A program made the translations under genes and the position numbers. A stretch of DNA of 64,000 nt, taken from NCBI GenBank assembly GCA_963965975.1, contig OZ014421.1, forward strand, positions 3,895,001 to 3,959,000, read 5' to 3'. The notes beneath the pieces were generated by a model. The model ran no database searches. It was given only the letters and a program-made list of their open reading frames with translations, and was not told where the DNA came from. Below are positions 48,301-62,893 of this stretch, piece by piece; within the stretch, counting starts at the first letter, position 1; each line of letters opens with the position of its first letter. The DNA is from Xestospongia bergquistia (Eukaryota > Porifera > Demospongiae > Haplosclerida > Petrosiidae).

Positions 48301-51300
48301 TCTTGCTAAACAGCCCTGCAGAAATAGTCATGACTAATTAGTTGCTAAAATGAAGTAATGCTGTCTAAGATTTCTAGTACAAACCTTTACAAGCTGATAC
48401 TGATACAAAAGCAGACACAATGGGGGTAAAAAGCCTATTAAAAACACTTCACTAATATTATTCAGACTTGCTACATTGTACTAAATATACTGGTTATTAA
48501 AGTGTATATATTACACAGACAAGGAAAGGTGAGTTATATATTTTAAAATGACTTATTACAAGCTTAGTGAAAGATAACAAATGTACTAAAACTAAGGGCT
48601 AAAGCTCATTCAATTTAAAGTCAAGCTAGATATACTAACGCAAATGAAGTATTGATACTCTGACTCTATTTATTTGCCCATGGGCTGTAGCGAGAAACAT
48701 TAGTGTCTCAGATTTACTGTAGGGACACTGTCAAATCACTTAGCTGAATGCAATCCAGTTCCTTCTTCTGTCTTGCTAAAAAGCCCTGCAGAAATAAAGT
48801 CGTGACTCATTGCTTGCTAAAAGGAAGTAATGCCATTTCTAGTACAAACTATTACAAGCTCATACTGATACAAAAATAAAGACAATGGGGGTAAAAAGGC
48901 TTGTACTAAATTAGCCTTTTAGCCAAGCTTTCGCAATAGAAAAGAGTCTGGTAACTACTGTTTGCGTGTCAATGTGATGTCAATAATTACGCGAAAGCAC
49001 AAGTAGTAATGACAAGGGTTTCTTTTCTATCGCAAAAGTCTAGGTACGAGGCTAGTACTAAATAAAAGCACTCGTCCAATTTTATTGAGACTTGCTACAA
49101 AATATGCCAGTTACTAAATTTCAAAAGGACTTACGATAGGTTAGTTGTAACGAGGAAATTTATTGTCTTGGAATTACTGCAGAGAACACTGTCAAATGAC
49201 TTTCCCGCATGGAACGCAGTTGCTTCTTCTGTTTTGATCCATACTAAAGCACATGAAGTATTGACACTTGACTGTATTTATTTACCCTTGGGCTGTAGCG
49301 AGGAGGATTATTGTCTTGGATTTACTGCAGAGAACACTGTCAAATGACTTCCCTGCATGGAATACAGTTCCTTCTTCTGTTATTGATCTATAGCCCAGCA
49401 GAAGTAAAGTCCTGAAACATTCATTGCTAAAATGAAGTAATGCAGTCTAAGGTTTCTAGTAGAAACAATTACAAGGTGATACTGATACAAAAGTAGACAC
49501 AATAAGTTTAAAGTCAAGCTAGATATACTAACGCACATGAAGTATTGACACTAGACTGTATTTATTTACCCTTGGGCTGTAGCGTGGAACATTATTGTCT
49601 TCGATTTACAGCAGAGAACACTGTCTAATGACTTCCCTGCATGGAAGACAGTTCCTTCTTCCGTTTTTGATCTACAGCCCAGCAGAAATAAAGTCGTGAC
49701 TCATTTCTTGCTAAAAGAAAGTAATGCTTTCTTAAGATTTCTAGTACAAACTATTACAAGCTCATACTGATACAAAAATAAAGAAAATGGGGGTAAAAAG
49801 GCTTGTACTAAATTAGCTTTGTAGCCAAGCTTTCGCAATAGAAAAGAGCCTGGTAACTACTGTTTGCGTGTCAACGTGATGTCAATAATTACGCAAAAGC
49901 ATAAGCAGTAATGACCAGGATTTCTTTTCTATCGAAAAAAGTCTGGGTACGAGGCTAGTACTAAATAAAAACACTTGTCCAATTTTAATGAGACTTGCTA
50001 CAAAACATACCGGTTACTAAATTTCAAAAAGATTTACAATAGTATAGTTAAGATAACAAACGCACTAAAACTAAGGGCTAAAGCTCACTGAATTTAAAAG
50101 TTATGTTAGATATACTACAGCACACGGAGTACTGCTTCTCTGACTGTATTTGTTACTATTGTCTTTCCCTTTTGTTGTAACGAGGAATTTCATTGTCTTG
50201 GAATTACTGCAGAGAACACTGTCAAATGACTTCCCTGCATGGAATACAGTTCCTTCTTCTGTTTTGATCTACAGCCCTGCAGAAGTAAAGTCCTGACACA
50301 TTCATTGCTAAAATGAAGTAATGCAGTCTAAGGTTTCTGTATTTATTTACCCTTGGGCTGTAGTGAGGAACATATATTGTCTCAGATTTACTGCAGAGAA
50401 CACTGTCAAATGATTTGATTAAATGAAATCCAGTTCCTTCTTCTGTCTTGATAAAAAGCCCTGCAGAAATAAAGTCATGACTAACTAGTTGCTAAAACGA
50501 AGTAATGCCGTCTAAGATTTCTAGTATAAACCTTTATAAGGTGATACTGATACAAAAGAAGACACAATGGGGGTAAAAAACCTTTTAAAACACTTGACTA
50601 ATATTATTCAGACTTGCTACGTTGTACCAAATACTGACTTATTACAGTCTTAGTTAAAGATAACAAATGCACTAAAACTAAGGGCTAAAGCTCATTGAAT
50701 TTAACGTCAAGCTAGATATACTAACACAAATGAAGTATTGATACTCTGACTCTATTTATTTGCCCATGGGCTGTAGCCAGAAACATTAGTGTCTCGGATT
50801 TACTGCAGGGACACTGTCAAATCACTTAGCTGAATGCAATCCAGTTCCTTCTTAAAAGCCCTGCAGAAATAAAGTCGTGACTCATTACTTGCTAAAAGGA
50901 AGTAATGTTGTCTAAGATTTCTAGTACAAACTATTACAAGCTCATACTGATACAAAAATAAAGACAATGGGGGTAAAAAAGGCTTGTACTAAATTAGCCT
51001 TGCAGCCAAGCTTTCGCAATAGAAAAGAGCATGGTAACTACTGTCTGCGTGTCAATGTGATGTCAATAAATACACAAAAGCAAAAAGTAATGACCAGGGT
51101 TTCTTTTCTATTGCAAACGTCTGGGTACGAGGCTAGTACTAAACAAAAACACTCGTCCAATTTTATTGAGACTTGCTACAAAATAAACCGGTTACTAAAT
51201 TTCAAAAAGACTTACGATAGGCTAGTTAAGATAACAAACGCACTAAAACTAAGGGCTAAAGCTCACTGAATTTAAAAGTCATGTCAGATATACTACAGCA

Positions 51301-53580
51301 CATGGAGTACTGCTTCTCTGACTGTATTTGTTACTATTGTCTTTCCCTTTTGTTGTAACGAGGAATTTCATTGTCTTGGAATTACTGTAGAGAACACTGT
51401 CAAAAGACTTCCTTGCATGGAATACAGTTCCTTCTTCTGCTTTGATCTATACTAAAGCATATGAAGTATTGACACTTGACTGTATTTATTTACCCTTGGG
51501 CTGTAGCGAGGAACATTATTGTCTCGGATTTACTGCAGAAAACACTGTCAAATGACTTCCCTGCATGGAATACAGTTCCTTCTTCTGTTTTTGATCAACA
51601 GCCCTGCAGAAGTAAAGTCCTGACACATTCATTGCTAAAATGAAGTAATGCAGTCTAAGGTTTCTAGTACAAACCATTACAAGCTGATACTGATACAAAA
51701 GTAGACACAATAAGTTTAAAGTCAAGCTAGATATACTAACGCACATGAAGTATTGACACTTGACTGTATTTATTTACCCTTGGACAGTAGTGAGGAACAT
51801 ATATTGTCTCGGATTTACTGCTGAGAATACTGTCAATTGATTTGATTGAATGAAATCCAGTTCCTTCTTTTGTCTTGCTAAATAGCCCTGCAGAAATAAA
51901 GTCATGACTAATTAGTTGCTAAAATGAAGTAATGCTGTCTAAGATTTCTAGTACAAACATTTATTTACTAAATTTCAAAAAGACTTACGATAGGTTAGTT
52001 AAGATAACAAATGTACTTAAAAAAGGCCTAAAGCTCACTGAATTTAATAGTCATATTAGATATACTACAGCACATGGAGTACTGCTTCTCTGACTGTATT
52101 TGTTACTACTGTCTTTCCCTTTTGTTGTCACGAGGAATTTCATTGTCTTGGAATTACTGCAGAGAACACTGTCAAATGACTTCCCTGCATGGAATACAGT
52201 TCCTTCTTCTGTTTTTGATCTTCAGCCCTGCAGAAGTAAAGTCCTGACACATTCATTGCTAAAATGAAGTAATGCAGTCTAAGGTTTCTAGCACAAACCA
52301 TTACAAGCTGATATTGATACAAAAGTTGACACAATAGTTTAAAGTCAAGCTAGATATACTAACGCACATGAAGTATTGACACTTGACTGTATTTATTCAC
52401 CCTTGGGCTGTAGTGAGAAACATATATTGTCTCAGATTTACTACAGAGAACACTGTCAAATGATTTGATTGAATGAAATCCAGTTCCTTCTTCTGTCTTG
52501 CTAAATAGCCCTGCAGAAATAGTCATGACTAATTAGTTGCTAAAATGAAGTAATGCTGTCTAAGATTTCTAGTACAAACCTTTACAAGCTGATACTGATA
52601 CAAAAGCAGACACAATGGGGGTAAAAAGCCTATTAAAAACACTTCACTAATATTATTCAGACTTGCTACATTGTACTAAATATACTGGTTATTAAAGTGT
52701 ATATATTACACAGACAAGGAAAGGTGAGTTATATATTTTAAAATGACTTATTACAAGCTTAGTGAAAGATAACAAATGTACTAAAACTAAGGGCTAAAGC
52801 TCATTCAATTTAAAGTCAAGCTAGATATACTAACGCAAATGAAGTATTGATACTCTGACTCTATTTATTTGCCCATGGGCTGTAGCGAGAAACATTAGTG
52901 TCTCAGATTTACTGTAGGGACACTGTCAAATCACTTAGCTGAATGCAATCCAGTTCCTTCTTCTGTCTTGCTAAAAAGCCCTGCAGAAATAAAGTCGTGA
53001 CTCATTGCTTGCTAAAAGGAAGTAATGCCATTTCTAGTACAAACTATTACAAGCTCATACTGATACAAAAATAAAGACAATGGGGGTAAAAAGGCTTGTA
53101 CTAAATTAGCCTTTTAGCCAAGCTTTCGCAATAGAAAAGAGTCTGGTAACTACTGTTTGCGTGTCAATGTGATGTCAATAATTACGCGAAAGCACAAGTA
53201 GTAATGACAAGGGTTTCTTTTCTATCGCAAAAGTCTAGGTACGAGGCTAGTACTAAATAAAAGCACTCGTCCAATTTTATTGAGACTTGCTACAAAATAT
53301 GCCAGTTACTAAATTTCAAAAAGACTTACGATAGGTTAGTTGTAACGAGGAAATTTATTGTCTTGGAATTACTGCAGAGAACACTGTCAAATGACTTTCC
53401 CGCATGGAACGCAGTTGCTTCTTCTGTTTTGATCCATACTAAAGCACATGAAGTATTGACACTTGACTGTATTTATTTACCCTTGGGCTGTAGCGAGGAG
53501 GATTATTGTCTTGGATTTACTGCAGAGAACACTGTCAAATGACTTCCCTGCATGGAATACAGTTCCTTCTTCTGTTATTG
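45357..53580. repeat. 4195-bp tandem segmental duplication
   Basis: Copy 1 runs from about 45357 to 49551 and copy 2 from about 49552 to about 53580. Landmarks repeat at an offset of 4195 bp (for example 46772 and 50967, 47321 and 51516, 47945 and 52140). By eye only a few single-base differences exist, such as ACTACAGTCTGCG against ACTACTGTCTGCG. Three foldback elements are carried in each copy. After about 53580 the copies diverge to the level of ordinary modules. Confidence 0.9.
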
Positions 53581-54559
53581 ATCTACAGCCCTGCAGAAGT
53601 AAAGTTCTGACATATTCATTGCTAAAATGAAGTAATGCAGTCTAAGGTTTCTAGTACAAACCATTAGAAGCTGATACTGATACAAAAGTAGACACAATAA
53701 GTTTAAAATCAAGCTAGATATACTAACGCACATAAATTATTGACACTAGACTGTATTTATTTACCCTTGGGCTGTAGTGAGGAACATATATTCTCTCAGA
53801 TTTACTGCAGAGAACACTGTCAAATGATTTGGTTGAATGAAATCCAGTTCCTTCTTCTGTCTTGCTAAACAGCCCTGCAGAAATAGTCATAACTAATTAG
53901 TTGCTAAAATGAAGTAATGCTGTCTAAGATTTCTAGTACAAACCTTTACAAGCTGATACTGATACAAAAGCAGAGACACCGGGGTAAAAAGCCTTTTAAA
54001 ACACTTGACTAATATTATTCAGACTTGCTACATTGTACTAAATATACTGGTTATTAAAGTGTATATATTACACAGACAAGAAAATTTAAGACTTACGATA
54101 CGTTAGTTAAGATAACAAACACACTAAAACTAAGGTCTAAAGCTCACTGAATTTAAAAGTCATGTTAGATATACTACAGCACATGGACTACTGCTTCTCC
54201 AACTGTATTTGTTCCTACTGTCTTTCCCTTTTGTTGTAACGAGTAATTTCATTGTCTTGGAATTACTGCAGAGAACACTGTCAAATGACTTCCCTGCATG
54301 GAATACAGTTCCTTCTTCTGTTTTGATCTACAGCCCTGCAGAAGTAAAGTCCTGTCACATTGACTGCTAAAATGAAGTAATGCAGTCTAAAGTTTCTAGT
54401 ACAAACCATTACAAGCTGATACTGATACAAACGTAGACACAATAAGTTTAAAGTCAAGCTAGATATACTAACGCACATGAAGTATTGACAATTGATTGTA
54501 TTTATTTACCCTTGGGCTGTAGTGAGGAACATACTTTATATTGTCTCGGATTTACTGCA

Positions 54560-56980
54560 GAGAACACTGTCAAATGATTTGGTTGAATGAAATACAGTTC
54601 CTTCTTCTGTCTTGCTAAACAGCCCTGCAGAAATAAAGTCATGACTAATTAGTTGCTAAAATGAAGTAATGCTGTCTAAGATTTCTAGTACAAACCTTTA
54701 CAAGCTGATACTGATACAAAAGCAGACACAATGAGAGTAAAAAGCCTTTTAAAACACGTCACTAATATTATACAGACTTGCTACATTGTACTAAATATAC
54801 TGGTTATTAAAGTGTATATATTACACAGACAAGGAAAGGTGAGATATATGTTTTAAAATGACTTATTACAGGCTTAGTTAAAGATAACAAATGCACTAAA
54901 ACTAAGGGTTAAAGCTCATTGAATTTAAAGTAAAGCTAGATATACTAACACAAATGAAGTATTGATACTCTGACTCTATTTATTTGCCCATGGGCTGTAG
55001 CGAGAAACATTAGTGTCTCGGATTTACTGCAGGGACAATGTCAAATCAATTAGCTGAATGCAATCCAGTTCCTTCTTAAAAGCCCTGCAGAAATAAAGTC
55101 GTGACTCACTGCTTGCTAAAAGGAAGTAATGTTGTCTTAAGATTTCTAGTAGAAAATATTACAAGCTCATACTGATACAAAAATAAAGACAATGGCGGTA
55201 AAAAGGCTTGTACTAAATTAGCCTTGTAGCCAAGCTTTCGCAATAGAAAAGAGCCTGGTAACTACTGTTTGTGTGTCAATGTGATGTCAATAATTACGCG
55301 AAAGCACAAGTAGTAATATCCAGGGTTTCTTTTCTATCGCAAAAGTCTGTGTACGAGGCTAGTACTAAATAAAAACACTCGTCCAATTTTATTGAGACTT
55401 GCTACAAAATATACCGGTTACTAAATTTCAAAAAGACTTACGACAGGTTACTTAAGATAACAAACGCACTAAAACTAAGGTCTAAAGCTCACTTCATTTA
55501 AAAGTCATGTTAGATATACTACAGCACATGGAGTACTGCTTCTCTGACTGTATTTGTTACTACTGTCTTTCCCTTTGGTTGTAACGAGGAATTTCATTGT
55601 CTTGGAATTACTGCAGAGAACACTGTCAAATGACTTCTCCGCATGGAATACAGTTCCTTCTTCTGTTTTGATCCATACTAAAGATCATGAAGTATTGACA
55701 CTTGACTGTATTTATTTACCCTTGGGCTGTAGCGAGGAACATTATTGTCTTGGAATTACTGCAGAGAACACTGTCAAATGATTTGGTTGAATGAAATACA
55801 GTTCCTTCTTCTGTCTTGCTAAACAGCCCTGCAGAAATAAAGTCATGACTAATTAGTTGCTAAAATGAAGTAATGCTGTCTAAGATTTCTAGTACAAACC
55901 TTTACAAGCTGATACTGATACAAAAGCAGACACAATGAGAGTAAAAAGCCTTTTAAAACACGTCACTAATATTATACAGACTTGCTACATTGTACTAAAT
56001 ATACTGGTTATTAAAGTGTATATATTACACAGACAAGGAAAGGTGAGATATATGTTTTAAAATGACTTATTACAGGCTTAGTTAAAGATAACAAATGCAC
56101 TAAAACTAAGGGTTAAAGCTCATTGAATTTAAAGTAAAGCTAGATATACTAACACAAATGAAGTATTGATACTCTGACTCTATTTATTTGCCCATGGGCT
56201 GTAGCGAGAAACATTAGTGTCTCGGATTTACTGCAGGGACAATGTCAAATCAATAAGCTGAATGCAATCCAGTTCCTTCTTAAAAGCCCTGCAGAAATAA
56301 AGTCGTGACTCACTGCTTGCTAAAAGGAAGTAATGTTGTCTTAAGATTTCTAGTAGAAAATATTACAAGCTCATACTGATACAAAAATAAAGACAATGGC
56401 GGTAAAAAGGCTTGTACTAAATTAGCCTTATAGCCAAGCTTTCGCAATAGAAAAGAGCCTGGTAACTACTGTTTGTGTGTCAATGTGATGTCAATAATTA
56501 CGCAAAAGCACAAGTAGTAATATCCAGGGTTTCTTTTCTATCGCAAAAGTCTGTGTACGAGGCTAGTACTAAATAAAAACACTCGTCCAATTTTATTGAG
56601 ACTTGCTACAAAATATACCGGTTACTAAATTTCAAAAAGACTTACGACAGGTTACTTAAGATAACAAACGCACTAAAACTAAGGTCTAAAGCTCACTTCA
56701 TTTAAAAGTCATGTTAGATATACTACAGCACATGGAGTACTGCTTCTCTGACTGTATTTGTTACTACTGTCTTTCCCTTTGGTTGTAACGAGGAATTTCA
56801 TTGTCTTGGAATTACTGCAGAGAACACTGTCAAATGACTTCTCCGCATGGAATACAGTTCCTTCTTCTGTTTTGATCCATACTAAAGATCATGAAGTATT
56901 GACACTTGACTGTATTTATTTACCCTTGGGCTGTAGCGAGGAACATTATTGTCTTGGAATTACTGCAGAGAACACTGTCA
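54560..56980. repeat. 1204-bp tandem segmental duplication
   Basis: GTCAAATGATTTGGTTGAAT at 54567 recurs at 55771, and the frame at 55554 recurs unchanged at 56758, an offset of 1204 bp. Each copy carries one foldback element (55219 and 56423). Shared oddities, such as AATGGCGGTAAAAAGG and AGTAATATCCAGGG, show that this is a single recent event. Confidence 0.9.
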
Positions 56981-59900
56981 AATGACTTCCTGCATGGAAT
57001 ACAGTTCCTTCTTCTGTTTTGATCTATAGCCCAGCAGAAGTAAAGTCCTGACACATTCATTGCTAAAATGAAGTAATGCAGTCTAAGGTTTCTAGTACAA
57101 ACCATTACAAGCTGATACTGATACAAAAGTAGACACAATAATTTTAAAGTCAAGCTAGATATACTAACGCACATGAAGTATTGACACTTGACAGTATTTA
57201 TTTACCCTTGGGCTGTAGTGAGGAACATATATTGTCTCAGATTTACTGCAGAGAACACTGTCAAATGATTTGATTGAATGAAATCCAGTTCCTTCTTCTG
57301 TCTTTTTAAAAAGACCTGCAGAAATAAAGTCATGACTAATTAGTTGCTAAAACGAAGTAATGCTGTCTAAGATTTCTAGTACAAACATTTACAAGCTGAT
57401 ACTTATACAAAAGCAGACACAATGGGGGTAAAAAGCCTTTTAAAAACACTTGACTAATATTGTTCAGACTTGCTACATTGTACTAAATATACTGATTATT
57501 AAAGTGTATATATTACACAGACAAGGAAATGTGAGATATATGTTTTAAAATGACTTATTACAGGCTTAGTTAAAGATAACAAATGCACTAAATCTAAGGG
57601 CTAAAGCTCATTGACTTTAAAGTCAAGCTAGATATACTAACACAAATGAATTATTGATACTCTGACTCTATTTATTTGCCGATGGGTTGTAGCGAGAAAC
57701 ATTAGTGTCTCGGATTTACTGCAGGCACTTAGCTTAATGCAATCCAGTTCCTCCTTCTGTCTTGCTAAAAAGCCCTGCAGAAATAAAGTCGTGACTCATT
57801 GCTTGCTAAAAGGAAGTAATGCTGTCTAAGATTTCTAGTACAAACTATTACAAGCTCATACTGATACAAAAATAAAGACAATGGGGGTTAAAAGGCTTGT
57901 ATAAATTAGCCTTGTAGCCAAGCTTTCGCAATAGAAAAGAGCCTGGTAACTACTGTTTACATGTCAATGTGATGTCAATAATTACACGAAAGCACAAGCA
58001 GTAATGACCAGGGTTTCTTTTCTATCGCAAAAGTCTGGGTACGAGGCTAGTACTAAATAAAAACATCTTGTCCAATTTTATTGAGACTTGCTACAAAATA
58101 TATCGGTTACTAAATTTCAAAAACATTTACGATAGGTTAGTTAAGATAACAAACGCACTAAAACAAAGGGCTAAAGCTCACTGAATTTAAAAGTCATGTT
58201 AGATATACTACAGCACATGCAGTACTGCTTCTCTGACCGTATTTGTTACTACTGTCTTTCCCTTTTGTTGTAACGAGGAATTTCATTGTCTTGGAATTAA
58301 TGCAGAGAACACTGTCAAATGACTTTCCTGCATGGAATACAGTTCCTTCATCTGTTTTGATCTACAGCCCTGATAAAGGAAAGTCCTGACACATTCATTG
58401 CTAAAACGAAGTAATGCAGTGTAAGGTTTGTAGTACAAACCATTACAAGCTGATACTGATACAAAAGTAGACACAATAAGATTAAAGTCAACCTAGATAT
58501 ACCAACGCACCTGAAATATTGACACTTGACTGTATTTATTTACCCTTGGGCTGTAGTGAAGAATATATATTGTCTCGGATTTACTGCAGAGAACACTGTC
58601 AAATGATTTGGTTGAATAAAATCCAGTTCCTTCTTCTGTCTTGCTAAAAAGCCCTGAAGAAATAAAGTCATGATTAATTAGTTACTAAAACGAAGTAATG
58701 CTGTCTAAGATTTCTAGTACAAACATTTACAAGCTGATACTGATACAAAAGCAGACACAATGGGGGAAAAAAACCTTTTAAAACACTTTACTAATATTAT
58801 TCAGACTTGCTACTTTGTACAAAATACTGACTTATTACAGGCTTAGTTAAAGATAACAAATGCACTAAAACTAAGGGCTAAAGCTCATTGAATTTAAAGT
58901 CAAGCTAGATATACTTACACAAATGAAGCATTGACACTTGACTGTAGTTATTTACCCTTGGGCTGTAGTGAGGAACATATATTGTCTCAGATTTACTGCA
59001 GAGAACACTGTCAAATGATTTGATTGAATGAAATCCAGTTCGTTCTTCTGTCTTGCTAAAATGCCCTGCAGAAATAAAGTCATGACTAATTAGTTGCTAA
59101 AACGAAGTAATGCTGTCTAAGATTTCTAGTACAAACCTTTACAAGCTGATACTGATACAAAAGCACACACAATGGGAGTAAAAAGCCTTGTAAAAACACT
59201 TGACTAATATTATTCAGACTTGCTACATTGTACTAAATATACTGATTATTAAAGTGTATATATTACACAGACAAGGAAAGGTGAGATATATATTTTAAAA
59301 TGACTTATTACAGGCTTAGTTAAAGATAACAAATGCACTAAAACTAAGGGCTAAAGCTCATTGAATTTAAAGTCAAGGTAGATACACTAACACAAATGAA
59401 GTATTGATACTCTGACTCTATTTATTTGCCCATGGGCTGTAGCGAGAAACATTAGTGTCTCGAATTTACTGCAGGGACACTGTCAAATCACTTAACTGAA
59501 TGCAATCAAGTTCCTTCTTAAAAGCCCCGCAGAAATAAAGTCGTGACTCATTGCTTGCTAAAAGGAAGTAATGTTGTCTTAAGATTTCTAGTGAACACTA
59601 TTACAAGCTCATACTGATACAAAATAAAGACAATGGGGGTAAAAATGTTTGTACTAAATTAGCTTTGTAGCCAAGGTTTCGCAATAGAAAAGAGCCTGGT
59701 AACTACTGTTTGCGTGTCAAAGTGATGTCAATAATTACGCGAAAGCACAAGCAGTAATGACCAGGGTTTCTTTTCTATCGCAAAAGTCTGGGTACGAGGC
59801 TAGTACTAAATAAAAACACTTATCTAATTTTATTGAGACTTGCTACAAAATATACCGATTACTAAATTACAAAGAGATTTACAATAGGTTAGTTAAGATA

Positions 59901-62823
59901 ACAAAAGCACTAAAACTAAGGGCTAAAGCTCACTGAATTTAAAAGTCATGTTAGATATACTACAGCACATGGAGTACTGCTTCTCTGACTGTATTTGTTA
60001 CTACTGTCTTTTCCTTTTGTTGTAACGAGGAATTTCATTGTTTTGGAATTACTGCAGAGAACACTGTCAAATCACTTCTCCGCATGGAGTACAGTACCTT
60101 CTTCTGTTTTGATCCATACTAAAGCACATGAAGTATTGACACTTGACTGTATTTATTTACCCTTGGGCTGTAGCGAGGAACATTATTGTCTTGGATTTAC
60201 TGCAGAGAACACTGTCAAATGACTTCCCTGCATGGAATACAGTTCCTTCTTCTGTTTTGATCTACAGCCCTGCAGAAGTAAAGTCCTGACACATTAATTG
60301 CTAAAATGAAGTAATGCAGTCTAAGGTTTCTAGTACAAACCATTACAAGCTGATACTGATACAAAAGTAGACACAATAAGTTTAAAGTCAACCTAGATAT
60401 ACTAACGCACATGAAGTATTGACACTTGACTGTATTTATTTACCCTTGGGCTGTAGTGAGGAACATATATTGTCTCAAATTTACTGCAGAGAACACTGTC
60501 AAATGATTTGGTTGAATGAAATCCAGTTCCTTCTTCTGTCTTGTAAAACAGCCCTGCATAGAAAGTCATGTCTAATTAGTTGCTAAAATGAAGTAATGCT
60601 GTCTAAGATTTCTAGTACAAACCTTTACAAGCTGATACTGATACAAAAGCAGATACAATGGGGGTAAAAAGCCTTTTAAAAACACTTGACTAATATTATT
60701 CAGACTTGCTACATTGTACTAAATATACTGGTTATTAAAGTGTATACATTACACAGACAAGGAAAGGTGATATATATGTTTTAAAATGACTTATTACACG
60801 CTTAGTTAAAGATAACAAATACACTAAAACTAAGGGTTAAAGCTCATTGAATTTAAAGTCAAGCTAAATATACTAACATTAATGAAGTATTGATACTCTG
60901 ACTCTATTTATTTACCCATGGGCTGTAGCGAGAAACATTAGTGTCTCCGACTTACTGCAGGAACACTGTCAAATCACTTAGCTGAATGCAATCCAGTTCC
61001 TTCTTATGTCTTGCTAAAAAGCCCTGCAGAAATAAAGTCGTGACTCATTGCTTGCTAAAAGGAAGTAATGCAGTCTAAGATTTCTAGTACAAACTATTAT
61101 AAGCTCATACTGATACAAAAATAAAAAAAGTGGGGGTAAAAAGGCTTGTACTAAATTAGCTTTGTAGCCAAGCTTTCGAAATAGAAAAGAGCCTGGTAAC
61201 TACTGTTTGTGTGTCAATGTGATGTCATGTGATGTAATTATGCGAAAGCACAAGCAGTAATGACCAGGGTTTCTTTTCTATCGCAAAAGTCTAGATACGA
61301 GGCTAGTACTAAATAAAAACACTCATCCAATTTTATTGAGACTTGCTACAAAATATACCGGTTACTTAATTTCAAAAAGATTTACGATAGGTTACTTAAG
61401 ATAACAAACGCACTAAAACTAAGGGCTAAAGCTCACTGAATTTAAAAGTCATGTTAGATATACTACAGCACATGGAGTACTGCTTCTCTGACTGTATTTG
61501 TTACTACTGTCTTTCCACTTGGTTGTAACGAGGAATTTCATTGTCTTGGAATTAATGCAGAGAACACTGTCAAATGACTTCCCTGCATGGAATAAAGTTC
61601 CTTCTTCTGTCTTGCTCCACAGCCTTGCAGAAGTGAAGTCCTGACACATTCATTGCTAAAATGAAATGAAGCAATGCAGTCTAAGGTTTCTAGTATAAAC
61701 CATTACAAGCTGATACTGATACAAAAGTAGACACAATAGATTAAAGTCAAGCTAGATATACTAACGCATATGAAGTATTGACACTTGACTGTATTTATTT
61801 ATCCTTGGGCTGTACTGAGGAGCATTATTGTCTCGGATTTATTGCAGAGAACACTGTCGAATGATTTGGCTGAATGAAATCCAGTTCCTTCTTCTGTCTT
61901 GCTAAATAAAGTCATGATTCATTGCTTGCTAAAACAAAGTAATGCTGTCTAGTACAAACTATTACAAGCTGATACTAGAAAATCACTAAACTAGGGGCTA
62001 AAGCTCATTGAATTTAAAGACAAGGTAGATAAGACTAAAGCTGATTGAATTTTAAGTCAAGGTAGATAGGGCTAAAGCTCATTGCTGATACTGATACAAA
62101 AGTTGACACAATAGTTTAGACTCAAGCTAGATATACTAACGCACATGAAGTATTGACACTTGACTGTATTTATTTACTCTTGGGCTATACTAAGGAACAT
62201 TATTGTCTCGGATTTACTGCAGAGAACACTGTCAAATGATTTGGCTGAATGAAATCTAGTTCCTTCTTCTGTCTTGCTAAATAAAGTCATGATTCATTGC
62301 TTGCTAAAACGAAGTAATGCTGTCTAGCACAAACTATTACAAGCTGATACTACAAAAGCACTAAACTAAGGGCTAAAGCTCATTGAATTTAAAGTCAAGG
62401 TAGATAGGGCTAAAGCTCATTGAATTTAAAGTGAAGGTAGATATACTAATGCACATGAAGTATTGACACTATTTATTTACCTTTGGGTTGTAGCGAGGAA
62501 CATTATTGTCTCGGATTTACTGCAGAGAACACTGTCAAATGCTGAATGCAATCCAGTTCCTTCTTCTGTATTGTTAAACAGCCCTGCAGAAATAAAGTTG
62601 TGATTCATTGGTTGCTAAAATGAAGTAATGCTGTCTAAGATTTCTAGTACAAACCTTTACAAGCTGATACTGATACAAAAGCAGACACAATGGGAGTAAA
62701 AAGCCTTTTAAAAACACTTGACTAATATTATTCAGACTTGCTACATTGTACTAAATATACTGGTTATTAAAGTGTACATATTACACAGACAAGGAAAGGT
62801 GAGATATATGTTTTAAAATGAAT

Positions 62824-62893
62824 TATGAAAGCACAGGCAGTAATGACCAGGGTTTCTTTTCTATCACAAAAGTCTGGGTACGAGGCTAGTACT
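62824..62893. mobile_element. right half of a foldback element
   Basis: Only the right arm remains, from TATGAAAGCACAGGCAGTAA to GAGGCTA, with GTACTGAAT after it. The left side joins directly to a module spacer (TTTTAAAATGAATTATG), showing a deletion between two neighbouring modules. Confidence 0.7.

Noticed and set aside
46772-51269. The 100-residue frame at 46772 and its copy at 50967 as a conserved gene
   Set aside because: It covers the foldback element and spacer. The near-identity reflects the 4195-bp duplication, not selection; other copies of the same segment are broken.
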